Shown here piece by piece: positions 1-13,103 of a stretch of 64,000 bases of DNA. Source of the DNA: Boswellia sacra (Eukaryota; Streptophyta; Magnoliopsida; Sapindales; Burseraceae); contig SNVD02006121.1 in NCBI GenBank assembly GCA_013180625.2, forward strand, positions 124,001 to 188,000, written 5' to 3'. The notes below the pieces were generated by a model, which was given only the letters and a program-made list of their open reading frames with translations, searched no databases and was not told where the DNA came from. The translations under genes and the position numbers were made by a program. Numbering within the stretch: position 1 is the first letter of the stretch; each line of letters starts with the position of its first letter.

Positions 1-850
1 TAACTAGGAAATGAAGAATAATCATATTTTAAATAGAAGAGTTTTATTAGGAGGGAAGAGGATTCCTATTACTAAAAGGAAAAGGTAAAGATTGCGACTT
101 GCAAGCCTATATAAAAGATCCTATTCCTTGGTTATAATTGAAGCACCTCATAGTTTAGCTTTAGGTAAAGTCCTCTCTAGTGAGCTGGTTAAAATTTCTC
201 TTGTAAGTGTTAGTGAGTGAGATAGCTTGGGAAGAGAGGGTGTATTAGAGGTCTTTGAAAAGGGTTATTGGGAGTGAGTTCAAAGTCTATATGATTATAA
301 AAATTTTTCATATAGTGGAATTTATCTTTGACAGCTTGAGGTTTTTCTTCAGTTTTGAAGTTTTCCACGTAAAATCTTGTGTTTTTTATTATTTCATTGT
401 TCTTATTTCTCTATTGCTCGTCTTAATTTCGTAACAAGTAGTATAAGAGCCCAGGCCCAGACTTAGCCAGGAGAATACACGAAGAAAATTTTTGGAATGT
501 CAAACAAAAGTTGGTGGGCCTCGATGATGCTAAACTAAGGTGGTGGACCTTGGGCCTCAATCAAAGCTTACGATTGGGTCTGTGGTTAGACTCTATTGGA
601 CCAGGTGGTTTGCTCCAGATGCATCATGAACGTGTCCTGATCCCAACACGATGAAGAGAAGTTGACCTGGATAAAGTAGCTCTCAAGGTAGCGGAACTCG
701 ATAGAGTGAACAGATGGATGGTCGTTTGAGGGGAGGCCCAAAAAAATATCACAATGATGTGGTCCTTTGTTTGAGGGGAGGATTATCGGAAGTGCGACTA
801 AAGTCTTATATTTGCTAGACATGGGAAGGATCATGGGCATATAAGTATTA
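1..850 (+). mobile_element. Degraded LTR-retrotransposon end (TRIM-like or truncated copia)
   Basis: Positions 1-436 look like the 3' part of an LTR: a TATA-like CTATATAAAAG near 107 and an end in GTAACA at 436. Directly after it, 437-450 (AGTAGTATAAGAGC) resembles the initiator-Met primer-binding site TGGTATCAGAGC. About 280-330 bases further on, a purine-rich GTTTGAGGGGAGG occurs twice (about 725-737 and 769-782), as expected of a polypurine tract. No gag or pol coding is visible, so this may be a short non-coding element. The left end lies outside the window, and no second LTR copy could be matched. Confidence 0.45.
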
Positions 851-3600
851 ACAAAATCTTTTTTGGTACAGGGTATTTTGGGTAAAATCTAAAAGCAAAT
901 CCATGCGAGTCAAAAGTAGACAACATCATACTAATGTGGAGTTTTGGGAGATCCATAGTCTCAACATACTCATTTGATTATAATTTATGTTTTGTTGATT
1001 TATAACCCATTCCTTTTTTTTTTTTTTTTTGACCAAACAACTTGGTAGGGTGGGTTTGTTGGTATACCTCTTTTCTTTTTTTCAATAGGTTAATTTTCCA
1101 AGCACTACAAATTTTTGTACAAAATAAAGACCTCCCTAAACTTTTAAAAATATCATTAAAATTCCTTAGTATTAAGAATTTTATGGACTCCTTAACGCAA
1201 GAGAAGTTTCTCTTAGTTTCATAAAAATTTAATATTATATTTATCAACTTTGCATGCAACAGATGTGATATTATATATATAATTAAAAGGATGAATTTGA
1301 GAAGTTGATTATATTAATTAAAGGAAATAATATAGTAATTATGTAATAATGACACACCTATTGTGAGATTGAGTCTACACGAGGAGTTTGTAAGTACAAT
1401 TCTATTCTTATAAAAATTAGCGGAGTAGGACGATATTTTGAATAAACAATTATTATCTCTATTAGAAATTGTAACAGCAGGAAAGGGTCATGATAATTCC
1501 AAAAAAAAAAAAAAAACAAAAATGAGGGGATGTCTTTTATTTTTATATCAGAAGTTATGAGTGGTCAATGAAATTCCTTTTGGAATCCTGAAATTCCGTT
1601 TTGAGTGACTTAAAAATTTTAATTCTATTTAAGAACAGAGCTCAAAACTAATACTACATCTACGAAGTAGAATCTCAATTTTAAATATCAAGTCATGTTA
1701 AGATGATTTGGAATATAAATTTTTGATATAAACTTTTGTATTGTAGTCTTATGGAGAACTCAATTGCCTTCACTAATGAGACAATAACATAAGATTTTGA
1801 TATCCCACCTTCGTTTTGTTCTATCTCTAACTAGATGTTGGTATTATATTCAAAGGTAGTCATAATATGTGTCTCATTAATACTTCAAGATCTATATATT
1901 TTCATTATAAAAATTATTTAATACTTAATTCAATAATTAAAAATTTATCGAAGGAAGTAACTCTAATTAAGAATTAGTGAATCCAATATGAAAATGATTT
2001 TTACAATAAAATTATACAATTTCGGTTGTGTTAAATATTAAAATCATTTTATAATCCAAGGACACAAGTTAAAGGCCACCCTACATTTAATAATCAAGTC
2101 TCCTTATAATATTTACAAACATTTTTAAGTAAATCTACAACTTCTTAGTGCTTTTAAAAGGAGAAGAAAACTATTTGAGTGGCATTTGCGACTGTGCCTT
2201 TACAGGTCCTTCAAGTAGATTGCTAGCAAAATTTTATGCTTAAAAATACAACAAACATGATTAAAAGTGCAAAGCAACTTCATAGTGCTTCTCATTTATT
2301 GAAAAAAAAAAAGAAAGAAAGAAAGAAAGAAAGAAAGAAAAACCCCCGTTAGTTGCAAATGCTACTACCCCTTTACAAAGTTCAATGTCAAAATGTTCCA
2401 ACACAACGTAGCCACAAGTAGGAACAAACAAAAAATTATTATGTGCCTTTAAAGGCAAAAAGTTGTGGGCCAATCCCAAGATACCCAGCGTCTAGATCTG
2501 GCCCACCAATGTGATTGTGGGCCATGATCTATTCAATATTTATCCACAATGAGAATTAGCCGCCGCATCTCACGCAGGCCAGCCAATTGGAACCACCATT
2601 TATATAAACATATTTATCATTAATGTTAAACTTTGTAACTTATCTTGATCTTTATTTTTAGGAATTAAATGGTGACTTTCCTTACTATTGCAAATTTGCC
2701 CTTTTTGGGTTGACAAATGGACCCCACATTGCAAATTGTTCCAATTGTTAGTACACAAATGGATAAACACCAATTTTCTCCACCTCACTTTTTTTAAGAA
2801 AGTTGGCATGGTTGAAGGTTCAAAGGGTAAAATATGAAATAAACATTTTGTAATCCTTATCCAATTCCAAAATGTTTGGTATTCTCTGACTATTTATAAA
2901 GATTCAATCACAATATTCTACGATGATCAGAAACTTCCATAACGTAAAAACTAAACTAATCTATTTAAAAAAATATAAAAAATTCCAATACATATAAACT
3001 TTTGGGATTATTATGAAAAATTATCTAATTCTATTTTTTTTATTGCTGAATCAAATATTTGATATTCATCAGGGTATCCGTGATCAAATTGATTTGCTAG
3101 TTTTTAGTACAGTATCGAGTTCTCAAGCAATTTATTAAATGAAACATTATTTTTATTATATCTATGCAGCCGTATACATATTTCGAAAAAAAAAAGGAAT
3201 TTAAATTAAAGATGATATTTAAAAATAAGGCACAAAAAATATTTATAATTCATTATTACATTTGACGCATTAATTCATAACTTCTTTTTATTGGTCTGTA
3301 ATACTCTACAACTTGATTGGTCTCGTAAGTTTATCAAATTATTAATCTTTATCATTCAATATAATCTATCAATTTTAGCGTTCATTAGAAAATATCTTTC
3401 GATCTGTCGAATTGCGGTTTCAAAGTATACATATTTTAGTATGTTTTGGTCCCATCTATAATGTTGATTTGATGATACTTGATATGTATCTAAATTTTTT
3501 AAAATGGTAATATCTTTTGAAAAAGAATTTTTCTTTTAAAATTTTCCTAAAAGAAAATGAAAGGACGAAAATGACCCCAGAAACAAGTTTTAACCCAAGA
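851..3600. other. Intergenic, AT-rich, upstream of the bZIP gene
   Basis: No coding region, RNA gene or TE boundary can be supported here beyond the GAAA microsatellite at 2302-2342. A CCAAT box plus TATATAAA motif at about 2585-2605 looks like a promoter, but no gene follows it closely. Bases 3541-3650, purine-rich, are probably the 5' leader of the bZIP gene. Confidence 0.5.
2302..2342. repeat. A-run followed by (GAAA)n microsatellite
   Basis: A run of A (2302-2312) runs straight into about seven perfect GAAA units, ending at the ACCCCC at 2342. Such A-rich tracts mutate quickly and are usable as length markers. Confidence 0.95.
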
Positions 3601-3650
3601 CAACAACCGGGCGGATAAAGAAAACCAGAAAAAACTGAAAGGGGAAGAAG

Positions 3651-6600
3651 ATGGATAGGGTGTTCTCAGTAGATGGAATCTCCGACCAGTTCTGGGCTGT
3701 CTCCACGCCACGCGACTCCTCCTCCTCCTCCAAGATGAATCGAAGCGAGTCCGAGTGGGCCTTCCAGCGTTTCCTTCAAGAGGCTCAAGTCTCTTCTGCC
3801 ACCGGACCTTCTCCCCAGCAGTCGTCTTCTTCTGCTCCCCCTCCTGACGGCGGAAACAACTCTCTTCTCGACATCAAAACTGCCCACACCCACACCCACA
3901 AAAACAATACTAAGGATGCCCCCAAACCCCCTACTGCCTCCTTTAATGCGCCTCCACCTCCTGCTGCCAATGCTGCTCCTCCCAGTATTCCTGTTGATTC
4001 GGAGGAGTACCAGACCTTTCTTAAAAACAAGCTCAATCTTGCTTGTGCAGCTGTTGCTATGTCACGAGTAAGTTTGTCTTCTTACCCCCCCTTTGTTTTT
4101 AGTGGTTGGTGAGGAAGCCCAGGATTACAAGTTAAAGATTGTTTCTTTCATTGTTTTCTGTTCTGGGTTTGCGTTGTGGTTGGCAAGAAACTGAGACAAA
4201 TGATGTAAAGCAGTAAACTTTGTGGTTTTTATCCTGTCGTTTGGTTCTTTTTTTTTTTTAATTGGTTTCTGGGGTATTCAGAAAGTAAGCTCATTCAAGT
4301 CAAGAATTTTAGTTATTTATTTTCCTAAAATTTTGTTTTTATTTGCTCCCGTGGGGAGGTGAAGGGGAGGATGGATGAATCTGGATTATGATTGGTAGTT
4401 CAGAAAACTGGGAAAACAAAAGGACTTGAATTTATGGATATTTTTGTGCTTTTATGTTGTTTCGAATTGTGGAAATGAAAAGCTGAGATTGATTTACCTC
4501 AATGTTGGTGTACCAATCTATTAAACGACAACAAGCTTACTATTATAATGTCAATCCCTTTCTTGGTGTTAAAAGGTTTCGAACAGGCATCCAAAATGGG
4601 GTTTTTGAGAGATTTTTTTGTCCCTGCTGGGTGTTCCTCTTGACTATTGCTATTTCATTTTGCGATCAAAATTGGAACTTATGTTTCTTCCCATCTAAAA
4701 GTTGTAGCGGCTTTAACGATAGAGGCCATTTGTAGTTTATGTATTGAGAAATGCAACTTTTGCACAACATTTTAGGATAAGAGATACTAATAGAAGCTAA
4801 ATATATCTCTTTATGCTTCCTTATGGACGTAGTCACTTTTATTGACTTTTTGGTCAACCTAATAACAAACCTTCGAGAGTGAAAGTTTGTTGGCTCGCCG
4901 CTCTATGATGAAATGCTGCTCTTCTTTTTCTTTTCTACGTTTCGCCCTTGCAATTTGTGGAAGGGATGGTTAAACTTTCACAAGTTATTTTCTCTTAATT
5001 TCAATTGAACTCACTCTTCTTATAGTAGTCAGGAGGTTATATGTCTTTGCTATATAAATAACGATAAGATCGATTGTCATGACATATATTTTGATATGCA
5101 AAGTTGAAGAAAGATTAATTTCTTAATGCTTGGCAATATAAGTTATAAAAATAAATTTTACCGCATTCATCCATCTTTTCTCTTTAGCGCTTTGAAATGG
5201 AAAAAGAGCAGTATAATCTGCCGCCGGAATTCTTAAGCATTATTTAGAATCCTTTTAATGTAAGTGTCTTCTTTTAGCTATGATGGAGGCATTTTTTGTT
5301 TATTTAGGTAAACATTGGCCATGTAAACTTGTCTCATGTTGTCATCATGGACACAGGGATCTTTTGTGAGACCTCAAGATTCTGCTGCTATAGCTGACAG
5401 TGGATCACAAGCTTCCAATACATCACAATTGGGATCTCAAGCTCCTTCTAAAGGTTTGCATAATGGAATTATCAATGTATGGTTCTTATAAGTAATTCTA
5501 TGGATCTATGCATTTATATCAGACTCCATGTTCTTTTGATAAGTAAATTTTATTACCAGAATGAAGAATAAGAAAAAGGACAAGGTATTTTGGAAGACTG
5601 TTAAAGTCTGCAGTGCAACAGAAATGAATGGGAAGTCCTCATTTGACTGAAAAATATTCTCTACTTACATTGTCTTATAAAACTACATTTTATTGGCAAA
5701 GTTGATATACATTTTCTATTCCAAGTATTGAGTAGTTCACTCTTGGTCTATTACAAGCTTGAAGAAGTATGAAAAGACTTTTCTTTTTGTATAAAAATAA
5801 AAGCAGAGGTCTATAAGGTTACGCGTGTTATATATCCATATTTTTTGCTCATGCAAGTGGTCAGAGTTGCTTCATGACATCTATAAGCACACTTTAATAT
5901 TAATATAAATGATAAATTGAAATAGATGGACAATATTTCGCAATTAGCCTTTAGGGTGGAAATTAGTCAAAGCTCGAGTAAAAGATTGAGCGAAGCATAA
6001 GGTTGGCTGATATGCTGGTATTGGGTGACATTGGTGACAATTGTAATCAAATATAATGATGTTGTCCTACTTAGAGGTTGTGAAATAATCAATAATTTTT
6101 GTCTTATATTCTTTATCCAAAGAGTGTGCATAAAGACAGTAAAATGGGGATATAATTGAAAATTTACCCTTGGCATCAATTAGCCTGATTTTGCTGTTTA
6201 TGGATCAGCTTCCCTCCATCATGGTCTTTGCATTTGATGAGCAAGTTCAATATCTACGTTTTTCATTTTGTTGTCTGTCTGTCTTTATTTATTTATTTAT
6301 TTTTGTTATTAGTAATTTATTTGTCTATTTATTTACTACCATGTAGGTGCTGCATTGTCCACATCCCAAGATAATAATGCTAATGGAGTAAATGGAATTA
6401 CCTGTGCTCCAATGAAGACAGCAAACAGTGGTTCATCAAGAGAACAGTCTGAAGACGATGAAATTGAGGGAGAAACTGAAATAACTGAGAATATGGACCC
6501 TGCTGATGCCAAACGTGTGAGGAGGTCATTTTGGTCTCTGCTATTATGATAGTAAATATTGCCAGCTTGGGCCATGCCAATGTTAGATTCACTGTTTATC

Positions 6601-7921
6601 TTGTCCAGGGGAACTGGAAATATCTGGAAAACAATATGTTTGAGATTTAAATTAAAAAAAAAAAATCCAAAAGTATTTTTCGTTGAAGTTTCCTTCTTAA
6701 TGGACTGTGAAATTGGCATAACAGAAAGGTCAAAGCTTTAAATGTTTTTCTTCAAATTATTGATAACAGAACATATAGCCCTGCATTTTCATAATGTGCA
6801 TACATGTTCAAATATTGGTGTGATGTATTACATAGTTGACAAACATAGCATTATGCTCAGCTATGTGTTTGGTACAAGGCCTTTCACTGATTCATGTAAT
6901 GTTTTCCAGAATGCTTTCAAATAGAGAGTCAGCCAGACGCTCGAGAAGAAGAAAGCAGGCTCATTTGACTGAGCTTGAGACACAGGTGTAGTTCTTGTTT
7001 CCATTCTCTGTTTTTGCTTCCCCACTTTGGTAAGAAGAAAGTTTATACATCTGCTTCTGCCTTTTTCTTTTATGTTTTATGTAGGTGTCTCAATTAAGAG
7101 TTGAAAATTCATCTCTACTGAAGCGTCTTACTGACATAAGCCAAAAGTACAACGAAGCTGCTGTTGACAACAGAGTATTGAAAGCTGATGTCGAAACTTT
7201 AAGGGCGAAGGTAAGTAATTCATCAGTATTGAACTAACAGTTGATTGCCTTTCTGGAAGACATTTTCCAAAACAGAATACGTTGCCTTCCTAGCCTTAAG
7301 TAGGCACCGACCAGGGTGGGCTTTTTGCTTGCAAGCTGAGGATTTAAGCTCAGGCATTGAAGTATCCCAGTGATTCTCTCAAGCATTAAAGTATCCCAGT
7401 GATTCTCATGTCTTAAAAAAAAAAAACACGAAATAGAGGTTGTTGCAGACATGGAAAAGAAACTAATATCTAAACAATTTCATCTCGGTTCTTGGTTTTA
7501 TTTTCAGGTGAAGATGGCTGAGGAAACGGTTAAAAGAATTACTGGGTTGAACCCTATGTTCCATGTAATGCCTGAGATGTCCTCAGTGAGCCTGCAGTCA
7601 TTTGGTGGAAGCCCTTCTGATACCTCAACAGATGCTGCCGTACCTGTGCAAGATGAATCAGACCATCACTTTTTTCAGTCCGGTTCAGATAATCACATGG
7701 CCTCTCTCGACCTGAGTGTCAACAACTCTTTGACAGACATTTCTTCTGTTGAAACTGTGGAACCAAATGCTGGAGCAGGAGCAGCAGCAGCAGCGGTATC
7801 GGGGAATAAGATGGGTAGAACTCTTTCCATGCAACGAGTGGCTAGTCTTGAGCATCTGCAAAAGCGGATTCGTGGGGCCGTAAGTCCTCATAATGGACCC
7901 GGGTCCAGGGGAGAGCAGTAA
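3651..7921 (+). CDS. bZIP63: Group C bZIP transcription factor (bZIP63/CPRF2/Opaque-2-like), six exons
   Basis: Nuclear DNA-binding regulator. Exons read from splice sites and frame: 3651-4067, 5357-5453, 6347-6524, 6910-6985, 7085-7210 and 7508-7921 (TAA). All introns are GT-AG, and together they encode 435 aa. The N-terminus carries the group C signature [12 protein letters not shown] followed by the [20 protein letters not shown] block. The basic region has the invariant N-x7-R (N235, R243 in [13 protein letters not shown]). The zipper heptads fall at L253, L260, L267, I274, A281, L288 and L295. The C-terminus holds the conserved [13 protein letters not shown] motif. Known Arabidopsis members (bZIP9/10/25/63) bind ACGT cores, form heterodimers with group S1 bZIPs, and in bZIP63's case are SnRK1 targets in energy signalling. 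Assignment to bZIP63 rather than 10/25 rests partly on the Tha4 neighbour at 48.6 kb. The intron 3 donor (gtcatt) is weak. The frame is open throughout, so the gene looks functional. Confidence 0.93.
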
Positions 7922-9113
7922 TGCAAACACCTTGACTCCGACCCTGGTATGCAGAACGTTTTTGTTGAAGGGTGCTTGAGAACGAATCAATTGCATCATA
8001 ATTTTCGGTTCAACTGTATGTAAGAACTCCTATTCTTTAACTACTTTTGTGTCAGACTGCTATTTTAACCTTCAGTTGATCATGTGCCTCATGAAACCCA
8101 CTGCCTAATCAGTACAGTTGTTAAATAACATGTTTGTGTCTCTGCTGTATTTTTTTGTCTACTTTTTACTGATTATGCTCCACGCGGATTCTGATCGGGT
8201 GGAAAAAAAAAAAAAACTTCGTAATATTAGCACAAACAATTAAACAAAAAACACAGATGTGTTTTGATCAAAGGCTTAGGTTTCTACTAAAATTAAATAA
8301 GAGCCCAAGATGGAAGGTGGGCTTAAATTACAAAATTGCATCCAACATAAATGATGCGACTGAATTGAAGATAAAATTACACCAAATTTTTCCGTCATTG
8401 TGCCCACCTAAGTAATATATGCCCTGTGATGACTTGTCACTGTTGCTCTTTTTTTGTCACCAAAGAGCTGGTAAACTGCAAGTGTACAACGAATAAAATG
8501 TACGCATGGAAAATCTCCCGCGTGGTGATTTGCACGGTTCTAAATTTTCAGCAGATGGAGACTGGTTGAAGAAATGAAACGTCTATGCATGGTTCAATGT
8601 CGTTGGGCCACCAACGAGAGATGGGATTGCCACCAGCGCGTTCACCAATGTTGATTTTGCGGAGCAAGTTAGGCTATCCATCTGTCCGTAAGCATTAAGC
8701 AGGGCTTCATTTGATTTCCTGTTGAGGACTCATTTACTTTGTCAATCCATATCTTAAAATGGAAGACAATTTCTGTGTAAGCTGTGATGCCAAGTTATTG
8801 CCATGGATAATGATATAGCAATATTCCAACAATGCTATGAAATTTACTTTAATCAATTATTTAACACTAGAAGGAGCCGATCAACGGGTTTTTGGTTGCA
8901 CCAACTAATTATATTACTCGGTATCAATGTCATAAGTACATCGAGAATTACAGCATCCTCTTGCACACAATATATATTCTTGAATTGTCGAACAGATGTA
9001 CAGTATCTTCCTCTAATCAATTTCATTGACACTAACTGCTCCTCTCTCTGATGCAATTTTCCCTTTTAACTATTATCACAACTAAGCACAGAAGTTGCTA
9101 GCTAGTTCCATAT
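7922..9113. other. 3' regions between convergent bZIP and PPR genes
   Basis: The bZIP gene (+) and the PPR gene (-) point toward each other, so this interval should hold both 3' untranslated regions. A run of A at about 8203-8215 is the only low-complexity tract. No other gene is supported; the short open frames have no recognisable motifs. Confidence 0.6.
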
Positions 9114-10598
9114 CTATAACCCTTTGAAGGTGAAATTTCTGATGGTTTGTACCAAGCTACAACCTGGCAGAGTTTCTATCTTTTTAACCTTCATTTCCTT
9201 TCTAAGAATCTCCACTTCTTGCCATCTTTCAGCTGAAGCATAGACATTTGACAAAGCCACATAATCCTCACTACTTCCACCCAAATCCATAGTAACCAGA
9301 TCTGGCCTTAGCTGGAGAAGGATCTTCCCAACCTTCTCAGCCATCACAACATCGCCATGAACTCTGCAAGCACTTAACAAACTCCTCCACAAGATTGCAT
9401 CTTTAACTGGGATCCCCATTATGAAAATATATGCTTCTTCTAAGTGTCCAGCCCTCCCAAGAAGATTAACAATACAGCCATAATGTTGTATCTGAGGCTC
9501 AAGACCAAACTTTCTCTTCATGCTTTTAAACAAATGAAGTCCCTCTTCAACAAGGCCTGCGTGGCAGCAGGCAGAGAACAAGCTAGTGAAAGTCACTGCA
9601 TTAGGCTTGATACCACAAGCCATCATTGAATCTAAAAGCATTACTGCATCGTTTCCTTTTCCATGAATGGCTAAACCAGTTGCCATCGCAGTCCATGTCA
9701 ACACATTCTTTTTCCTCAGTCGCTTAAAGATTAATAGAGCACCATCAAGGTACCCACATTTTGAGTACATATCAACAATGCTAGTACCAATAAATACATC
9801 ATTCTCAGGCATGTAAATTGTCTTCTCAATATAACCATGGACACAAGTCGCGGTTTCAAGCATACCCATCTGAGAACTCGCTGAAACGACACAAACCATG
9901 GTAGTATCAGTAGGTTTCACTTCACAAACATCAACCAGCATGTCCCTAAACAACAACAACGCATCATAGGCACATTCCTTGGCCTTTTTGGTCTGTGAAC
10001 AATACCCAGTCATCATAGCATTCCATGTGACACTACTTCTCAGTGTCATTTCATCAAACACTCTCCTCGATGAAAAAACATCCCTATTACTAGCATAAAA
10101 ATGAATCAACGTAGTTGGCACCAAGACATCGGACATAAACCCAAGTTTAACTCCGCGTACATGTATCTGTCTACCTAGCCATAGCGTTGAAACAGAACAA
10201 AATCTAGCACAAGATCCTAGGGCAAAAACATAACTGAATTCATCAAACACTAACTGTGCTTTGGAAACCCAGTTGGCAAAAAGGAGAAGGGAGTGTTTTG
10301 GTTGAGTGCAACGTATCACAGTGTTGAAAAGAAAGAGGTTTGGGGGATGAAAGTTAGTGAATATTAAGTGGGCATAATTGGATGTTTGAGGGGATGATTT
10401 GGCACAGCAAAGTTCTATCAATCGGGCATAAAGAGAGGGTGATCTGAGGGCGTTGGTGATTAAATGTGCATGGATTTGTTTGCAATGGTTCGTGGTGATT
10501 GTTTTGAGGTTAAGAAGTGCGAGGCATCTGTGCCTTGAAAGTGAGTGCATGTGGATGTTAGCAGCTGTAGTCGGAGACTCGGTAGCAGAGCAGACCAC
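9114..10598 (-). CDS. MEF20: PLS-type pentatricopeptide repeat protein, MEF20-like, intronless
   Basis: Predicted organelle RNA-binding protein of 494 aa encoded in one exon, typical for plant PPR genes. Repeats include LIHFYASNRDVFSSRRVFDEM, SSVTWNAMMTGYC, VFIGTSIVDMYSKCG, NVLTWTAMATGLAIHG, GIKPNAVTFTSLFSACCHAG and HYGCIVNLLGRAGHLEEA, i.e. alternating P, L and S motifs. An E-type tail (ILWRSLLSACRVHG, then EDYVALSNVYASAERW) follows. There is no DYW deaminase domain, so if it edits RNA it must recruit a deaminase in trans. The KQIHAHLIT...LFLFNTVI...PTDTTMVCVVSA pattern matches my memory of Arabidopsis At3g18970 (MEF20, a mitochondrial C-to-U editing factor), which is of similar length. An in-frame Met at residue 17 is an alternative start. 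Frame and key motifs are intact, so it looks functional. Confidence 0.88.
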   Translation of the reverse strand: MVCSATESPTTAANIHMHSLSRHRCLALLNLKTITTNHCKQIHAHLITNALRSPSLYARLIELCCAKSSPQTSNYAHLIFTNFHPPNLFLFNTVIRCTQPKHSLLLFANWVSKAQLVFDEFSYVFALGSCARFCSVSTLWLGRQIHVRGVKLGFMSDVLVPTTLIHFYASNRDVFSSRRVFDEMTLRSSVTWNAMMTGYCSQTKKAKECAYDALLLFRDMLVDVCEVKPTDTTMVCVVSASSQMGMLETATCVHGYIEKTIYMPENDVFIGTSIVDMYSKCGYLDGALLIFKRLRKKNVLTWTAMATGLAIHGKGNDAVMLLDSMMACGIKPNAVTFTSLFSACCHAGLVEEGLHLFKSMKRKFGLEPQIQHYGCIVNLLGRAGHLEEAYIFIMGIPVKDAILWRSLLSACRVHGDVVMAEKVGKILLQLRPDLVTMDLGGSSEDYVALSNVYASAERWQEVEILRKEMKVKKIETLPGCSLVQTIRNFTFKGL

Positions 10599-13103
10599 AA
10601 TTGTTTGAAGTTAAAAAGGGGATGATACGAGTTGTAATTAATTAATTACTTATTATTGGAATGAAATATTTTAACTTAAAATTTTGATTTAATATAGGCA
10701 TCATTATTAAATCATTTGTTTAACTGAATATGATGGCTAAGAATTTATTGAGAAGGCATCTCAATTTAACTTAAATATAATCTCTTCATTAAAAAAAGCT
10801 GATTTGGCAATAAAAGTCTCCTAGCTGGGATTTTCTCTCCATTTTAACATTTTTGACAGCCACTGTAGAGGGATCTCTGCAATAAAGGGAAGCGCAAATT
10901 AGAGTAGAAGAAGCCGTTGAACTGAAACTGGGAAGAAAATTTAAAAAGAATCATATATTGTAATTGATAAATGAATTTTAGAAGTTTAAGAACGTGTATT
11001 TTTTGTAATTTTATGTTTTTATTTTTAATAGAATTTAAAAATATATAGTTGATTTTAAATTATTTTAAATTTTAAAAATGTTACGTAATTAATTGATATT
11101 AAATATAAAAGTTTGTTTGTAAAAACAGTGGTGTTTGTTATAGTGAATTATTTAATTAAATTTTGTATTGTGCATAACAGCAAGAGTCTTCAATTCTTAA
11201 TCGAAAATTATAAAAATTGGGCTTTATTTCTTCGGCTATCAAATCTTGAAGCCATTAAGATGGCCAGTGAAAAAATATTTTCGAGTGCTGAAGAAGCCAT
11301 ATGTAGGCCTTATTTGATCTTTCTTGAAGTGCTGTGGAAAATCTCTTGCACATGGGGACACGAAAATGTTATTATGATTGGTCCGTTGACATTCTAAAAT
11401 ATAAAACTAAACTTGATACCCTGCATGAAAGTTTCTCTTTGATTTTGAATTTACTATAACTTATGTTTCGTCCCAAACAAGGTCAAAAAAAAAAAAAAAA
11501 AAACCTGAGAGCGTGTTCTGTTTGATAAAAATTGGAGGAAAAGAACTTAAGATTATTATTAATTCTAAATTTGTTATTTGGTTGAAGTTTTTAACTAATA
11601 AAATTTTTTTCTTAAGAATTAAGATTATTTAAGTTTTAATAATCAAATTTTCTAGTTTCCTACCTTAAGAAAAACTTGGTTTTCTTAGAAAATTAACGTT
11701 GTATATTTTTTATGTGTCCAAAACTATCCTTATTCAAATAATTGATTAAATTATTTTATAAATAATTAACAAAATAATTACAAGTATAATTCATTAATTT
11801 ATTTTTAAAAAAATAAAAAATTTATATTTTTCAAAAAGTTAAGAAAATTGCAAATTTTGAAAAAAAAATGTTTTTGACCATTGTCACCAGCTATCGCTGA
11901 CACATTTGTACGTCTGCATCATTGCTGGTAGCGATGTGATCGTTAGCCAGTCCTCTATTTGTCTATGATGGTTTCATTGGCGTGGGATGTATTGTTTATT
12001 GGTGGAAATGAAGTTTAACTGTAGATCCCAAAAAACAATCATCGCGTGCAACAAAAAGACAATTGGATCGACGATGAAACTTGCATGGAGAGGAAGATCA
12101 TCGGACAAGGAGCCCAAGGGAACCGACGGTGATGTCCCCATGTGACCTTCATCTTACTCCGGCAGCAGAGAGTGGGTCGGTTTGCAGGAACTGTTCCTGC
12201 AATTTTTTCTAATTTTTAATAAATAATTTATATATTTATTTATTTTAAAATATATATTATAACAATATTTTAAGATAATCCAATAATAATTTTTCTACTG
12301 AAAAGTGAAATTTAACTATTTATAATAAATAAAAATAAATATTAATATCTAAATTATTATACTATTAACTTAATAGATAATTATTTATTTTCAATTAATT
12401 TACAAAAAAGTTTAAATTTATAATTTATTTTTTTATCAAAGGATATTATATATTTTCATGTTGAGGACATTTATGTTCAATTAATTTATTATAAACTATT
12501 TATTTTCATTCATTATTTTATTATCAAACCAAAAAATGGAAAAGTATTCTTAAACCCGTTTATTTTTTTTTAATTTTTTCTTTAATTCTACTTTTTCTTT
12601 CCATCCATTATTCGTTTCCTCAAACCGAAGTTGCTGTAGGAGTTGTGTTATTTCATCCTTCTTATTGCCACCTTAGCATCATTTATCTTAAATTATGTTT
12701 TAACACTTTTTATATGCCAACTCAACATTTATTTAATCCTTAGATTGAAGTAAAAGATGGTTAGATATTGATGTCTGGATTTAAGTTAAAATTTGGTTAG
12801 ATAATATAACTGATTTTGGTTTTATTGATGCACAAAATCTCGGTGGTCTAGAGACAGGTAGTCAGCTAAGGTAGATTGTTGTGGGTTGAGAATATGTGAA
12901 AGAGAAGACGATGGGGTGTTGGGGATGGTGTCGGTAATAACTCTTTGACACTCAGTATGATTTCGATGCACCGAAAATCCCTCGAGAGCAACTCTTAAAT
13001 TAGAAAAATCTAAGTGGGCAAATGCACCTTAAGCGAAAATAGCAGTATATTCAGGCAAGTGTCCACTTATTTTCGAGTAAAAAAATTGGATATATTAATA
13101 TAT
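10599..13103. other. AT-rich intergenic DNA upstream of the PPR gene
   Basis: No gene is supported. A GC-richer island at about 11880-12200 sits inside very AT-rich sequence. TTTGATAA motifs on its two sides (about 11520 and, inverted, about 12520) hint at an old DNA transposon, but the ends could not be established. A 94-codon open frame at 11113-11397 has no recognisable motif and low-complexity composition. Confidence 0.4.

Noticed and set aside
2582..2809. CCAAT/TATATAAA promoter-like motif with a nearby minus-strand ORF
   Set aside because: Orientation and spacing do not fit the ORF, and no coding signature follows in the plus direction.
11113..11397. 94-codon open frame as a small gene
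   Set aside because: No recognisable domain, AT-rich composition and no supporting promoter or homology pattern visible. Likely chance.
11505..12545. Possible DNA transposon with a GC-richer core and TTTGATAA motifs at both sides
   Set aside because: The proposed inverted ends match over only about 10-15 bases in AT-rich DNA, and no target-site duplication could be found.
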